Assembly: GCA_024434115.1 (NCBI GenBank)
Contig: QMIT01000008.1
Location: 1 to 64,000 of the forward strand
Source: Chloroflexota bacterium
GTDB lineage: Bacteria; Chloroflexota; Anaerolineae; Aggregatilineales; J027
Direction of reading: 5' to 3'
DNA length: 64,000 nucleotides
The notes beneath the pieces were generated by a model. The model saw only the letters and a program-made list of their open reading frames with translations, did not search any database and was not told the origin of the DNA. Below are positions 1 to 9,152 of the stretch, piece by piece; position 1 is the first letter of the stretch, and each line of letters opens with the position of its first letter. A program made the position numbers and the translations under genes.

Positions 1-135
1 CGTTAGCATAGCTGCCGCTATCCCCAACGTCTTCTTCCCTTGTCTTGCGGTACAGCTACAAATTTACCATGTCAATCGGAGAGGCGCAAGGGCGAAATTG
101 GCGAGTTTTTCAAATTGGTATGAATCTGGCTTGAA

Positions 136-1182
136 TCAGCGATCTACCCACTCTTTTTTGAAGGTCAGCCAGTCTTGTTCAGTGGCTTCGTTATAGATGT
201 AAATCCCCCCACCCACGACCCGATTGCCGGCCCCGCCCGCATTCTTGATGCCTTGTTTTGCGGCAATAATCGCTGTCGCCAAATTTTCCACCGTTGGATC
301 ATGCAGCGGTACACTTGGATAATTCGGGAAAGCCACGATCAAATTAGTCTCAACTTCCACCCGACTGACATCTTGGGAATAGGTTTCGATTTGGTATGCC
401 ATCCACTGCTCATATTCCGCTGGCGTAGCCAACCCGCTGGCGTGTGCCATAATCACGATCTCATCCACAATCAGCGCGATTTGCTGCTTATAACGCGGAT
501 CCCAGCTAATCGAAGGATTACCCAAACCGGGTGGGACGGCAGGGTCACTGGGTATGAAATCGGGAGGGCCAGTGACTGACAGAGTGCGATCATCTCCCAA
601 TAATTCGTCAAACGCTCGCAGCAATCGCACAAAATTTTCGTTTCCGTCAAACACCGAAAAGCCTTGTAGATGCACGCCATCATAGCGCCATTCATTGATA
701 CTCTGCCGAGCATAATTGACCAGCAGCGTATGGTTATCAGCCGCGTACTGATCGCGCTGACCATCCACCGTAATCCAATCCAGCACCTTAATCTCAGGGG
801 CAATATCACGCATCAACACCCGAAAATCATCAGCATAATCCCATGCGCGATACTGTCCATCCTGCCGCCATGCCCCGGTTTGTACATAGATCATATCAAT
901 CTTGTTGTCTTGCAACCGTGTAACAAGCGCCTCTACTTGCGGGCGTGTGGGTGCTTGATTTGTCCAGTTGTCTGACAGCCATGCTCGATTGCTGTTGGAT
1001 GTGCCACCCTCATCGTCATCAAACAAAGGGGTTACCCATGACCGCAGCAACAAAAATAAAGCTGCCAAGCCAACAATGCCAATCGCAAACACAAACCAAT
1101 TCGGCATCGTGCGTTGATTGCGGCGGACGTGTCCACGAGTTGAGCGCGGACGATAGGGTGAAGGTGATGCGGGTGTCGTCAT
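136..1182 (-). CDS. Membrane-anchored TIM-barrel (glycosidase-like) protein
   Basis: 348 residues from the ATG at 1182. This start is chosen over one six codons upstream because it overlaps the dgkA stop as ATGA. A basic, Ser/Pro-rich N-terminus precedes one membrane segment (about residues 29-49) and a short acidic linker, so the bulk should be outside the cell. The body alternates beta-type stretches (DMIYVQTGAW, VLDWITVDG, GVHLQGF, EIVIMAH, GGGIYIYN) in the order expected of a TIM barrel such as GH18-like or GH-related folds. I cannot assign catalytic residues or a substrate. It is the last gene of the minus-strand run that includes dgkA, ybeY and the 7TM-HD gene. Function is inferred only from the fold impression. 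Confidence 0.6.
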   Translation of the reverse strand: MTTPASPSPYRPRSTRGHVRRNQRTMPNWFVFAIGIVGLAALFLLLRSWVTPLFDDDEGGTSNSNRAWLSDNWTNQAPTRPQVEALVTRLQDNKIDMIYVQTGAWRQDGQYRAWDYADDFRVLMRDIAPEIKVLDWITVDGQRDQYAADNHTLLVNYARQSINEWRYDGVHLQGFSVFDGNENFVRLLRAFDELLGDDRTLSVTGPPDFIPSDPAVPPGLGNPSISWDPRYKQQIALIVDEIVIMAHASGLATPAEYEQWMAYQIETYSQDVSRVEVETNLIVAFPNYPSVPLHDPTVENLATAIIAAKQGIKNAGGAGNRVVGGGIYIYNEATEQDWLTFKKEWVDR

Positions 1183-1652
1183 AACCCCAAACGCTCCCAT
1201 AAAGGTGGCCCCAAAATCAACAGGCCCACGACAATAGATACCACGACTCCAAGCAACACGGCAGCGGCGGCGACATCTTTACCCACCCGCGCCATTGGGT
1301 GGATTTCTGGCATGGCAAGATTAACAGCGGCTTCAATACCTGCATTCAAAAATTCAGCCATCCAAACAAGGCCAACGACCAAGACAATGACCGCGTAATC
1401 CCGCGCAGGGATTTGCAGCCATAAGGATACAATAAATACGATGATACTGGCGACGGCTTGGATACGGGTATTTTTCTGATAGCGCAGCATATGGAGCCAC
1501 CCCGCAATTGCATAACGCAGGCTCGCCACCCGACTGCCACTGATTTGAGGGCTATACGTCTCGGGATTCACTTCAAGGGTTTTTTGAATATCGGGATGGA
1601 CGACCCGTCGCCAACCAGCGATATGGGATGTCTTGCTTGTCTTTTGGCTCAT
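1179..1652 (-). CDS. dgkA: Diacylglycerol/undecaprenol kinase family protein
   Basis: 157 residues. The C-terminal two thirds match the small integral-membrane DgkA family: three hydrophobic segments and the family signatures EFLNAGIEAAVNL and GKDVAAAAVLL, which carry the conserved Glu, Asn and Asp residues of the active site. The family phosphorylates undecaprenol in most Gram-positive-type bacteria, or diacylglycerol in proteobacteria; sequence alone does not decide which here. A soluble N-terminal extension of about 45 residues is longer than usual. It lies 5 bp after ybeY, and its stop overlaps the next start by 4 bp. The ybeY-dgkA order is a common conserved pair. Confidence 0.88.
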   Translation of the reverse strand: MSQKTSKTSHIAGWRRVVHPDIQKTLEVNPETYSPQISGSRVASLRYAIAGWLHMLRYQKNTRIQAVASIIVFIVSLWLQIPARDYAVIVLVVGLVWMAEFLNAGIEAAVNLAMPEIHPMARVGKDVAAAAVLLGVVVSIVVGLLILGPPLWERLGL

Positions 1653-1657
1653 GGTGA

Positions 1658-2167
1658 TTACGACTCCCCTTCGTCGGGAGCATGAATAAAATCAGGCACG
1701 ATAATCGGGATATTAAACACCGCCAGCAACTCGGCTTGTTTTTCCCACATCACCTTTTGGCGTTCGGGGCTGTCATGATCGTAGCCCGCCAGATGCAATA
1801 GTCCGTGTATTACCAGCAGGCCAAATTCGTCGGCGGGGGCGTGGTTAGACTGAGCCGCCTGCTCCAAAATATGCTGATACGCCAAAATGACATCTCCCGC
1901 ATAAGGCGCTTCCTCATCCTCAAATTCCGCAGGCATGGGTTCGGCAGGAAACGTCAGGACATCGGTGATCGCATCCACCCCGCGATACTGACGGTTGAGG
2001 GATTGGACATATTCATCAGTAGCGACATAAATGGAGAGACCGGTATCCGGCACAAAATCCAGCTTCCCCATCGCCTCTACCGCCAATGTCTCCAATTTCA
2101 TCAAGGCATCGGCTGGCATAGCATCCACCAGCATCACATCCTCGGCAATCTGTAAATTACAATCCAT
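1658..2167 (-). CDS. ybeY: Endoribonuclease YbeY (16S rRNA maturation factor)
   Basis: 169 residues from the ATG at 2167. A longer open frame exists upstream, but its translation is Arg/Pro-rich and lies antisense-like over the 7TM-HD tail, so it is rejected. The zinc-binding signature HGLLHLAGYDHD is intact near the C-terminus, and the typical LNRQYRGVDAITDVLTFP segment precedes it. YbeY is a single-strand-specific RNase used in 16S rRNA 3' end processing and ribosome quality control. The start lies inside the last 11 bp of the upstream 7TM-HD gene, so translation is probably coupled. The 7TM-HD/ybeY/dgkA order is common in bacteria. Confidence 0.95.
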   Translation of the reverse strand: MDCNLQIAEDVMLVDAMPADALMKLETLAVEAMGKLDFVPDTGLSIYVATDEYVQSLNRQYRGVDAITDVLTFPAEPMPAEFEDEEAPYAGDVILAYQHILEQAAQSNHAPADEFGLLVIHGLLHLAGYDHDSPERQKVMWEKQAELLAVFNIPIIVPDFIHAPDEGES

Positions 2168-4553
2168 CGGGTAAATCATTCTCCGGTTTCGATTCTTCAG
2201 ATTTGACGATAGGCGTCGAGGTCGTCTTTTGTCGTTCAGCCGTATCCCGACGTCGGGGTTTGCGCGGGTCGGTGGCCTCCGAAACAATCGCCCCATATGT
2301 GCCAACTGAAATATTACGGTATTCGCCTGTCGTGGCTTTGGGTGATTTTGGCGCAACCTCTGGCGTTGCATCGGGTTTTGCCTCAATGGTCGCAACGGGT
2401 TTAGACGCGGTTGGCTCCACTAATTCAGGACGTGGCGCGACATAGGCCGGAACCGCAAGCGTCGCCCGTTTTTTCTGCGGAGTCGGATAGGCAATACGTG
2501 GATGATAGACCCCTTGCAGCGTCTCAATAAAGGACTGCTGGATAACCTTCAGTTCCTTGAGGGTCAGATTGCAGTCATCCAACTGCTCCTCTTGCAGTGC
2601 CCGCTCAAAAATCATACTGACCACTTCGGCCACTTCGCTTTCATTATGTGGTTTGATAGCCCGCGCCGCACTTTCCGTTCCATCAGCCAACATCAAAATA
2701 GCGGTTTCTTTGCTCTGCGGGCGTGGGCCGGGATAAGTGAAATCCTCTACCGACACCTTACTTTCATCGCCGCCAACCTGCTCTAGTGCCTTATGATAGA
2801 AATAGATGACCCGTGTCGTGCCATGATGCTCACGGATAAAGTCACGAATGCGTGGGGGCAGCCGATAGCGCCGGGCCATCCGTTCACCCTCAACGACATG
2901 CCCGATAATTAAACGGGCGCTCTGAACAGGATCATCCAAAACGTCATGTGGATTAAACCCCTCCGCCTGATTTTCGACATAAAAATGCGGATTGAGCATC
3001 TTGCCTACATCATGGTACATCGCGGCCACTCGTACCAATGCGGCATTGCCGCCAATCCGTTCGGTGGCTACCTCGGCCAGATTCCCTACCTGCAAACTGT
3101 GTTGATAAGTACCCGGCGCTTCACGCAGTAATCGCTGCAAGAGCGGCTGATTAGAACGATTTAGTTCATCCAATTTGAGGCTGGTGGGGAGGTTCAATAC
3201 ATTGGTAATCACATAAAGATGTGCAAAGGCCAACATCGCTACGAAGATACCATTACCCATCCCTAACAGAATTACCCATCCGAGGTCAACGACCTGTGTA
3301 TCCTCTTCAAATACTAGCTGAAAGGCTACTAGTAGCCCCACATTAATGAGGCCAACAATCGCCCCGGCTACAAAATAAGCATTAAGTCGCTCAATATGGC
3401 GCAGGCCCAAAATTCCAGCCGCCCCACTTGCTGCAATCAGGCCAATAAAGGCCATCGAACTATCAATCATTGTTCCGACAAGTAGGGCTAACCCCATAAT
3501 AACGATCAGTGCCAAATGAGGGCCAACCAGAGTGGTCAACAACAGAGCGAGGGCAGCCGCTGGGAACAATTCATTTACCCCGCTTGGATGAAACAAGCGG
3601 GCGATCATCAGAAATTCTAAAAACAGAGTTGCTATTAGCCCAAACATTGCCGGGGAATGAGACACGTTGGGATAGAAACGATTTAGATAAACCAGCAAAA
3701 TTCCACTGACCACGACTAGCATCAAAAAACCACCAAAGATCAGTGTCCAACGGCTTTCTTGGCGTTGTAGTAATCCAAATTGACGCAGGGCCTCCACATC
3801 CACCTCGCTAACTTGCTGGCCCTTGCTAATCAAAATCTGCCCTTCGCGGAAGGTACGGAATAATGGTTCAACCAGTGTGGCTGCCATTTCCTGTGCTGCC
3901 AACGTCTCGGCCCCATTCAACTGACTATTGGGCACAACCAACTCACGCACAATCGCCACCACGACATTTTGTTGACTTTCGGGCAGGCTGGCATCCACCC
4001 GACTGGGCACGGCTTGTCGTTCTTCGGTCAATAATTCGGGCGAAATATCGCGCCGCATCGTGCGTTCAAGCGCTGCGACGGTCTCCGCTTCAATCGCCTG
4101 CCAATCGTTGAAACTGGTATCCAGAATGGTCTGCCAAAAAGCGATGTCAAGTGGCTTGAGGATCTCAATCGCCTGCAAGTCGCTGAGTTTTTGCTCATGG
4201 TTGGCATATTGGTCATTCCGCGTGAGGGTAATATATTCGACGATGTTGCGGGCCGTCTCCACCTGATCGCGGCTGACATTGGCGATGCGATCATAAACGG
4301 GACGGGCATTATTGCGGGCCACCTGACGGGCTTGGTCAGTGAGGACGGCGCTTTCGTAGGTGCGGTCTTCGGGGGCAAAAATATCATCGGAGGCAATATC
4401 CCCTGCATGGAGTTGATAGGTGTTATCTGAGGGGAAAATCGCATCGTAGGCCAACACGATGGTCCCTAATATCAGATAGATCACCGCCAACCCCACCATA
4501 ACGATGCGTTGCAGTCGAGCGGTTGTGTTTTTCAAGATTGGGTAGAAGGTCAT
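2157..4553 (-). CDS. 7TM-HD phosphohydrolase (PgpH-like, probable cyclic-di-AMP phosphodiesterase)
   Basis: 798 residues from the ATG at 4553, which has a GGGGAGAGG ribosome site; a start 12 codons upstream is also possible. Order of parts: N-terminal membrane helix (about 15-37), extracytoplasmic 7TMR-HDED-like domain (about 40-270), seven-helix bundle (about 275-470), and cytosolic HD domain with the metal motif YHDVGK at about 510. After that comes a low-complexity Pro/Ala/Lys tail of about 115 residues. PgpH family members hydrolyse cyclic-di-AMP to pApA. The HD domain also shows GHVVEGERMARRYRLP and REHHGTT, as expected for that family. Specificity for c-di-AMP is inferred from family. 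It is followed directly by ybeY. Confidence 0.9.
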   Translation of the reverse strand: MTFYPILKNTTARLQRIVMVGLAVIYLILGTIVLAYDAIFPSDNTYQLHAGDIASDDIFAPEDRTYESAVLTDQARQVARNNARPVYDRIANVSRDQVETARNIVEYITLTRNDQYANHEQKLSDLQAIEILKPLDIAFWQTILDTSFNDWQAIEAETVAALERTMRRDISPELLTEERQAVPSRVDASLPESQQNVVVAIVRELVVPNSQLNGAETLAAQEMAATLVEPLFRTFREGQILISKGQQVSEVDVEALRQFGLLQRQESRWTLIFGGFLMLVVVSGILLVYLNRFYPNVSHSPAMFGLIATLFLEFLMIARLFHPSGVNELFPAAALALLLTTLVGPHLALIVIMGLALLVGTMIDSSMAFIGLIAASGAAGILGLRHIERLNAYFVAGAIVGLINVGLLVAFQLVFEEDTQVVDLGWVILLGMGNGIFVAMLAFAHLYVITNVLNLPTSLKLDELNRSNQPLLQRLLREAPGTYQHSLQVGNLAEVATERIGGNAALVRVAAMYHDVGKMLNPHFYVENQAEGFNPHDVLDDPVQSARLIIGHVVEGERMARRYRLPPRIRDFIREHHGTTRVIYFYHKALEQVGGDESKVSVEDFTYPGPRPQSKETAILMLADGTESAARAIKPHNESEVAEVVSMIFERALQEEQLDDCNLTLKELKVIQQSFIETLQGVYHPRIAYPTPQKKRATLAVPAYVAPRPELVEPTASKPVATIEAKPDATPEVAPKSPKATTGEYRNISVGTYGAIVSEATDPRKPRRRDTAERQKTTSTPIVKSEESKPENDLPDGL

Positions 4554-4608
4554 ACGCCTCTCCCCACTTGTCCTTTGGGGTGGCATCATATCGCCCCCCT
4601 ACATCCGA

Positions 4609-5052
4609 TCAGCCCAGCAGGGTACGTACAATTTCGTTGACCAATTTCCCATCGGCACGCCCTTTCACTTTGGGCATCAGCACACCCATCAACTTGCCCA
4701 TTTCTTTGGAAGAAGTCACCCCGGTTTGGGCAATGGCGGCTTTGACTTCGGCTTCAATCTCTTCGCGGGTTAACTGTTTGGGCAGATAAGTTTCAATCAG
4801 GGTCAGTTCAAAACGTTCACTGTCGGCGGATTCCGTGCGTCCGGCCTGCTCAAAATTGGTAATGGCTTCACGGCGCTTTTTGGCTTCGGCCTGCAACACA
4901 TCCTGTACCGCCGCGTCATCCAATTCTTTGCGTGAATCCACTTCGACCTGTTTAATGGCCGCCTGAATAATACGGATGGCATCGCGCCGCACCGCATCTT
5001 TTTCCATCATGGCCTTTTTTAAATCATCATTAATTTGGGTTTTCAGAGACAT
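4609..5052 (-). CDS. GatB/YqeY domain protein
   Basis: 147 residues from the ATG at 5052, preceded by GAGTGAGGAACCC; a GTG four codons earlier lacks as good a site. Full-length YqeY family: MSLKTQINDDLKKAMMEKD at the start, then a helical domain with EAKKRREAI, ETYLPKQLT and the conserved GKLMGVLMPKVKGRADGK. The family shares the tail domain of the GatB subunit of Asp/Glu-tRNA amidotransferase and is thought to bind tRNA. Its exact role is not settled. The start overlaps the end of the upstream LamG-like membrane gene by 23 bp, which suggests translational coupling. Its end lies about 55 bp before the 7TM-HD start. Confidence 0.92.
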   Translation of the reverse strand: MSLKTQINDDLKKAMMEKDAVRRDAIRIIQAAIKQVEVDSRKELDDAAVQDVLQAEAKKRREAITNFEQAGRTESADSERFELTLIETYLPKQLTREEIEAEVKAAIAQTGVTSSKEMGKLMGVLMPKVKGRADGKLVNEIVRTLLG

Positions 5053-6451
5053 TGGGTTCCTCACTCACATTCATCGTATCGGGATCCGGCCCGACAATCA
5101 CGACATTATCAAATGCAATCGTCACCGGAACACTCAAATCGCCACTAGGCGAATAGCCAGCTAACAGACCAATCTTGCCCTGTTTAAAGCTGTCATCTTG
5201 ATAGTAGTCGGTCAGTTCGTCGCTGTAACATTGACCGTTGGTATAAGTGCTTTCGCGGCTTTCTCCTGCTTGGCACAGTTTTAGCCGCTGACCGTTGACA
5301 TAAAACCAAAATTGATCGGCATGACCCACCACCCGAATCTCATTCATGGTGTCAAGTGGGTCTTCGATAACATTATACCGTCCGGGGCGAATCAGGCTCG
5401 GATAGCCCTCAAAGCCATCCCCGCTGGTGTCCGTCGTGCCAATCCATGTGCTGATTTCTTTCTGCACGCCGTCTTCGACCTTCACCAGCCGATAATAGCC
5501 GTCCCCACTGATTTCAAAGGCATAATAGTTATCATTATCCCGATAGCGGAAAATCACGCCATACAAATTGTCAAAATCGTCGGCGCTGGTCAACTGGGTC
5601 GTCGTGACCCGCAAATCAAAATCACGTACCTTGCGATCCAACAGCGAAAAAACGCCATCCTGCAACTGGCCTGAATCCACTTTGATGACTAATCGCAGAT
5701 TGCCAGCCTCGTCCGGCAAGATTTCCGATGAATTGCGCCCCGGATACAAATCCCACTCATCATTATAATTATCAAAAGTGGTGACAAAAATGAACTCCCC
5801 CGGCTTCGTTTCCGGTAGGGGCAATTCAATAATATCGGTTAGGACGGCATACACTCCACCCAACACCGCCGTTGTCGAAAGGATGAGTACAATCAGACCA
5901 TTTCGCACCCACTTAAAACCAGCCGCCTCGCGTTTTTGTAGACGGTCTGCGCCCAATACCAAACGCACCGAAGGCTGATTGAAATTCAACAATAAAAAGG
6001 TCGCCAAGCCGCCAAATAAGACTGCAATCGGCACCATGAAAATGAGCCATGCCACATTGAGCCATGCCGTCACTCCCATTAGGATAACCAGCATTGCTAC
6101 AATACCCGCCAAACCATTGCGTCCACTGTGCCATGCAGGGGGTTCTTTTGCTCCTAATGCAGCGACACTCCACAACAAGCCATAGCCGAGCAGAGTCATT
6201 AAAACACCCACAATAAAAACGGGCATTGAGGTAATATTTTCAATGGATAGGCTACCGACGGTGTCTTTGATGTTGCCATAAAACTCTAAAGCTACCCGCA
6301 AGCCACCCATTATCAAAAAAATCAAGCCAAACATAAAAAACAACACCTGTATGCCTGCAATCAAGCGGCGGTGTTGGGGGCGTGCCGAATAACTTTGGCT
6401 GCGTTGGGATTGAACGTGGGGTTCTCTTACACTTGCACTCGAAGATGACAT
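5030..6451 (-). CDS. Multi-pass membrane protein with C-terminal LamG/concanavalin-like domain
   Basis: 473 residues. A short Ser/Arg/Gln-rich N-terminus is followed by about five membrane segments within residues 30-205. A large domain (about 215-460) begins with FVTTFDNYNDEWDLYPG and contains DNLYGVIFRYRDNDNYYAF and GKIGLLAGY. This pattern of dispersed beta strands is typical of concanavalin-like or DUF1080-type jelly rolls, usually carbohydrate-binding or structural and here expected outside the membrane. The next gene upstream encodes a secreted protein with a related domain. The function of this membrane-jelly-roll combination is not known to me. Confidence 0.7.
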   Translation of the reverse strand: MSSSSASVREPHVQSQRSQSYSARPQHRRLIAGIQVLFFMFGLIFLIMGGLRVALEFYGNIKDTVGSLSIENITSMPVFIVGVLMTLLGYGLLWSVAALGAKEPPAWHSGRNGLAGIVAMLVILMGVTAWLNVAWLIFMVPIAVLFGGLATFLLLNFNQPSVRLVLGADRLQKREAAGFKWVRNGLIVLILSTTAVLGGVYAVLTDIIELPLPETKPGEFIFVTTFDNYNDEWDLYPGRNSSEILPDEAGNLRLVIKVDSGQLQDGVFSLLDRKVRDFDLRVTTTQLTSADDFDNLYGVIFRYRDNDNYYAFEISGDGYYRLVKVEDGVQKEISTWIGTTDTSGDGFEGYPSLIRPGRYNVIEDPLDTMNEIRVVGHADQFWFYVNGQRLKLCQAGESRESTYTNGQCYSDELTDYYQDDSFKQGKIGLLAGYSPSGDLSVPVTIAFDNVVIVGPDPDTMNVSEEPNVSENPN

Positions 6452-6546
6452 CAGGCCATTCTATCCATCTGATTAAACAAAAGTGTCCGGCCTATTCTAC
6501 CGGATTTAAAAAAGGATTTTACCAGATGCCAATCCTAATCGGGAGT

Positions 6547-7182
6547 TCAGCTTTCAGGTCGGAGGTCACGCACCAGATAATCGTCAAATCGGACAAGCAT
6601 CGAGCCATCCCCCGATTGAGCATATAGTCCAAATTTGCCGCCACTGAGTTCGGTATTTACAAAAGGAACCAGCGGTTCGCCATTTAACCCTAATTCAAAG
6701 ACCCCATTTTGATTTTGCACACTCAGGCGATAATTGTCGGATTGGGGGGCCTTGCCAAAGACCAATGGTCTATCCAACCACTCCCCATCCAATCGCAACC
6801 GTACTTCATAATAACCGGAGGCGCGGAGGATAAAGACATAAAAGTTGTCTTCATCCACATAATTCACTAGCAAACCCGCCATACTGTCGGCGGCGCTGGT
6901 GGCATCTAGCACAGCCGTCACTTCAATCACATAGGCACTCAGGTCTAGTGATGAACGTGGGGTTGACCACACCTCCTGCTCGGCAGTTCTGATGTCCATG
7001 AAAAAAGCCAGAGCGTCTTGGTCATAATCCGCAGTGAAATCGGCGGTATCCTGTGTTTTCCACACATTCGCATAGGTCGAAAAATCATCCGAAAACAAAC
7101 GATTGCCGTCTTGAGCATAGACAGTCGGCAAAAGGCTCATTACAAAAATGATTACCGATAACAGTGGAATGCGTTTGCCCAT
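6547..7182 (-). CDS. Secreted LamG/concanavalin-like domain protein
   Basis: 211 residues with a clear signal peptide (cleavage expected near YAQD, residue 23). The rest is a single beta-rich domain with LFSDDFSTYANVWKTQDTA, GLLVNYVDEDNFYVFIL and GKFGLYAQSGDGSMLVRFDD. These elements occur in the same order in the C-terminal domain of the downstream membrane protein, so the two genes look like paralogues of one jelly-roll domain. The TPR gene upstream ends 25 bp before this start. No catalytic motif is visible. A carbohydrate- or polymer-binding role is a guess from the fold class. Confidence 0.7.
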   Translation of the reverse strand: MGKRIPLLSVIIFVMSLLPTVYAQDGNRLFSDDFSTYANVWKTQDTADFTADYDQDALAFFMDIRTAEQEVWSTPRSSLDLSAYVIEVTAVLDATSAADSMAGLLVNYVDEDNFYVFILRASGYYEVRLRLDGEWLDRPLVFGKAPQSDNYRLSVQNQNGVFELGLNGEPLVPFVNTELSGGKFGLYAQSGDGSMLVRFDDYLVRDLRPES

Positions 7183-7207
7183 GACTCTCGCTCCTTACCC
7201 ATACCTG

Positions 7208-8542
7208 CTAACGACTCAACCGCTGAATTTCACGCGCCGCCAATAGCCCAAATCCAGTGTCTGGCCCTAGCGTCTGGACTACAAAGGTCAGGGAATCAAG
7301 CGCCCCTTGTGTATCGCCCTCACGTTCCAATTGCAAGGCAAAATAATACCGAGTACGCGGGTTATTCGGTTCAATTGTCAACGCCTGCTGCAAAAAACTG
7401 CGAGCCTGTTCGCGGTCAAATAACCAGAAATAGGCCGCCCCCATGCTGGTCAAAATATCCACGTCACGCGGAGCCAGCGCATAGGCTTCTTGAATCGCCG
7501 CCAACCCAACCTCGTCTAATTGGAAATTAGCATCGGCGTAAAACGCGGCTCGTAGTCGCTGCCAACGCACATCCTCCGGCGCGAGCGATACTGCAAGGCT
7601 ATACCAATTTTCTGCCGCCGCATATTGACTAGATTCTTGATAGGTACTCCCCAGTTCCGCTGCTAAGGCTGGATTGGTGGGGTCAAGGGCATAGGCTTGC
7701 GCTAAAACATCACGGGCCGCCTGCAAATTTTGCTCGATTTTCCGATAGTGCAGTCCCAAAAAATAATAGGTGAGACCCGACGGGTTGAGTGCCAGTGCCG
7801 TTTCAAGATCGGTTAGACCATCGCCTGCACTCTGGTCACGCACATAACCCCGATAGACATAGCTCTGCCAATCGAGGCTATCCATCGCCAAAGCCGCGCT
7901 AAAAGCCCGTTCCGCGCAACCCCATTCCACCAAATCCATGCACACCAGACCCAACGTGCGCCAATCTTCGGGAGTGGGGTCATTGGCAAATTGGGCCAAT
8001 ACACCCTGAATCGTCCGTACCTGATTAGCATATTCAGCGGATAGACCCGCTTGTTCAAGATAGGGTATCGCTTCGCTAGGCGCTTCCGTCGCCAGCAGCA
8101 AAGCGAGTTGATAACTGACACGGGCGTCCTGTGGATTTAACTGTAAGATTTGTTGTAGATGGGTAGTGGCTGTAGACCAATCCCGCTGACTGAGGGCATC
8201 TTCAGTTAAGAGCCACAGCATTGGCACATCATCGGCGGTTAAATCCGTTGTCACCGAGACTAACGCATTGACAGCAGCAAGATTGCCCTGTTCGGTCATC
8301 AATCGAGCATATGCTTGGCGATAGGCGGGTGTCCAACCTTCACGATCAACCTTCGCCAGCAGTAACACGAGTTCATCACTCGGCATTGGTGTGGCAACAG
8401 GGCCGCTAGACTGGGGTGAAGGTGATTTGGTTTCGGGTCGAAGATTGATATACAGCAGTGGAACAGCAATAGCTGCGAAGACAAATCCCCAGAACCAGCG
8501 GCTCTGAAAAAATCGAACTAGGGCTACCTTTTTGGGCTTCAT
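7208..8542 (-). CDS. Membrane-anchored tetratricopeptide repeat protein
   Basis: 444 residues. A cytosolic basic start and one membrane helix (about 12-32) are followed by repeated helical pairs with the TPR signature. Clear examples are LQLNPQDARVSYQLALLLA, ALNPSGLTYYFLGLHYRK, ALDPTNPALAAELGSTYQE and TIEPNNPRTRYYFALQLE. The repeats fill most of residues 100-440, so it is probably an extracytoplasmic scaffold. It sits 15 bp after a response regulator and 25 bp before a secreted LamG-like protein, so it may organise an envelope-associated complex. Nothing shows what it binds. Confidence 0.8.
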   Translation of the reverse strand: MKPKKVALVRFFQSRWFWGFVFAAIAVPLLYINLRPETKSPSPQSSGPVATPMPSDELVLLLAKVDREGWTPAYRQAYARLMTEQGNLAAVNALVSVTTDLTADDVPMLWLLTEDALSQRDWSTATTHLQQILQLNPQDARVSYQLALLLATEAPSEAIPYLEQAGLSAEYANQVRTIQGVLAQFANDPTPEDWRTLGLVCMDLVEWGCAERAFSAALAMDSLDWQSYVYRGYVRDQSAGDGLTDLETALALNPSGLTYYFLGLHYRKIEQNLQAARDVLAQAYALDPTNPALAAELGSTYQESSQYAAAENWYSLAVSLAPEDVRWQRLRAAFYADANFQLDEVGLAAIQEAYALAPRDVDILTSMGAAYFWLFDREQARSFLQQALTIEPNNPRTRYYFALQLEREGDTQGALDSLTFVVQTLGPDTGFGLLAAREIQRLSR

Positions 8543-8557
8543 TAAAGGCTTGTGACT

Positions 8558-8953
8558 CTACAAGCCCATCACCCGCGTGACCACTTTTTCAATCTCGGTT
8601 GGGGTAAAGGGTTTAATCAGATACTCGGCAACATCCTGCAATTTGCCCATCAAGCGATTAGCGGGATCACCATAAGCCGTAATGACAATGACTTTAGGAA
8701 GTTTAAAATCGGGGTTGTTGTGGACTTTCTCTTTGATGGCATCCAGCACTTTCCACCCCTGCATATCCGGCAGCGCGATGTCCAGCATCATCAAATCGGG
8801 CTGAAGCTGTTCATAAAGTTCTAAGGCAGGACGCCCATGCGATTTGGATTCGGCCTGAAGATTCATGCCCCTGAGTGTTTCAACCAAGATTTCGGCAAGT
8901 TCTTGGGTATCTTCCAAAACCAGCACTTTTATCCCCGAATCAAGGGTAGCCAT
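8558..8953 (-). CDS. Single-domain response regulator (CheY-like receiver)
   Basis: 131 residues, receiver domain only. The acidic pair Glu14-Asp15 (VLVLEDTQ), phospho-acceptor Asp58 (LMMLDIALPD), the switch residue region VITAYGD and Lys114 (IKPFTP) are all present. With no output domain it should act by protein-protein contact. The ribosome site is GGAG, 8 nt before the ATG. It heads the long minus-strand run down to position 136. No histidine kinase is adjacent; the nearest one is at 12656-15007. Confidence 0.9.
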   Translation of the reverse strand: MATLDSGIKVLVLEDTQELAEILVETLRGMNLQAESKSHGRPALELYEQLQPDLMMLDIALPDMQGWKVLDAIKEKVHNNPDFKLPKVIVITAYGDPANRLMGKLQDVAEYLIKPFTPTEIEKVVTRVMGL

Positions 8954-9152
8954 GAATAAATCTCCAGATCAATAAAAGGGCATCAATTAAACTCAATGAG
9001 CTAGTTTGTATTATAACATGGATTACCATACCCATGTGGTTTGAAAGTATGAAGGATGTTATAATTATTCAAATCGTGATTCGGTTTCCGAGCACTCACA
9101 TACTAAAATCCCGTGACGCAAAGGCGTCTATGACTTAAGGATTGTAAACAAT
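8954..9152. promoter_or_regulatory. Divergent intergenic region with two -10-like boxes
   Basis: 199 bp between divergent genes. A perfect TATAAT lies at 9060-9065 on the plus strand, toward acyl-CoA dehydrogenase. Another lies at 9010-9015 on the minus strand, toward the response regulator. Neither has a good TTGACA at 16-18 bp; the closest plus-strand box is TTGAAA at 9041, which leaves only 13 bp. The promoters are therefore plausible by position only. Confidence 0.35.

Noticed and set aside
1..92. Minus-strand frame leaving the window (ending ...GKKTLGIAAAMLT)
   Set aside because: About 25 codons only, no start with a ribosome site, and no family I can name with confidence. It could be a gene edge but cannot be supported.
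2168..2395. 76-codon N-terminal extension of ybeY
   Set aside because: It is Arg/Pro-rich, lies wholly inside the 7TM-HD tail on the same strand in another frame, and is not part of the YbeY family.
9041..9065. TTGAAA/TATAAT as a full sigma-70 promoter for the acyl-CoA dehydrogenase operon
   Set aside because: The spacer is only 13 bp; the -10 box may be real but this -35 is not convincing.
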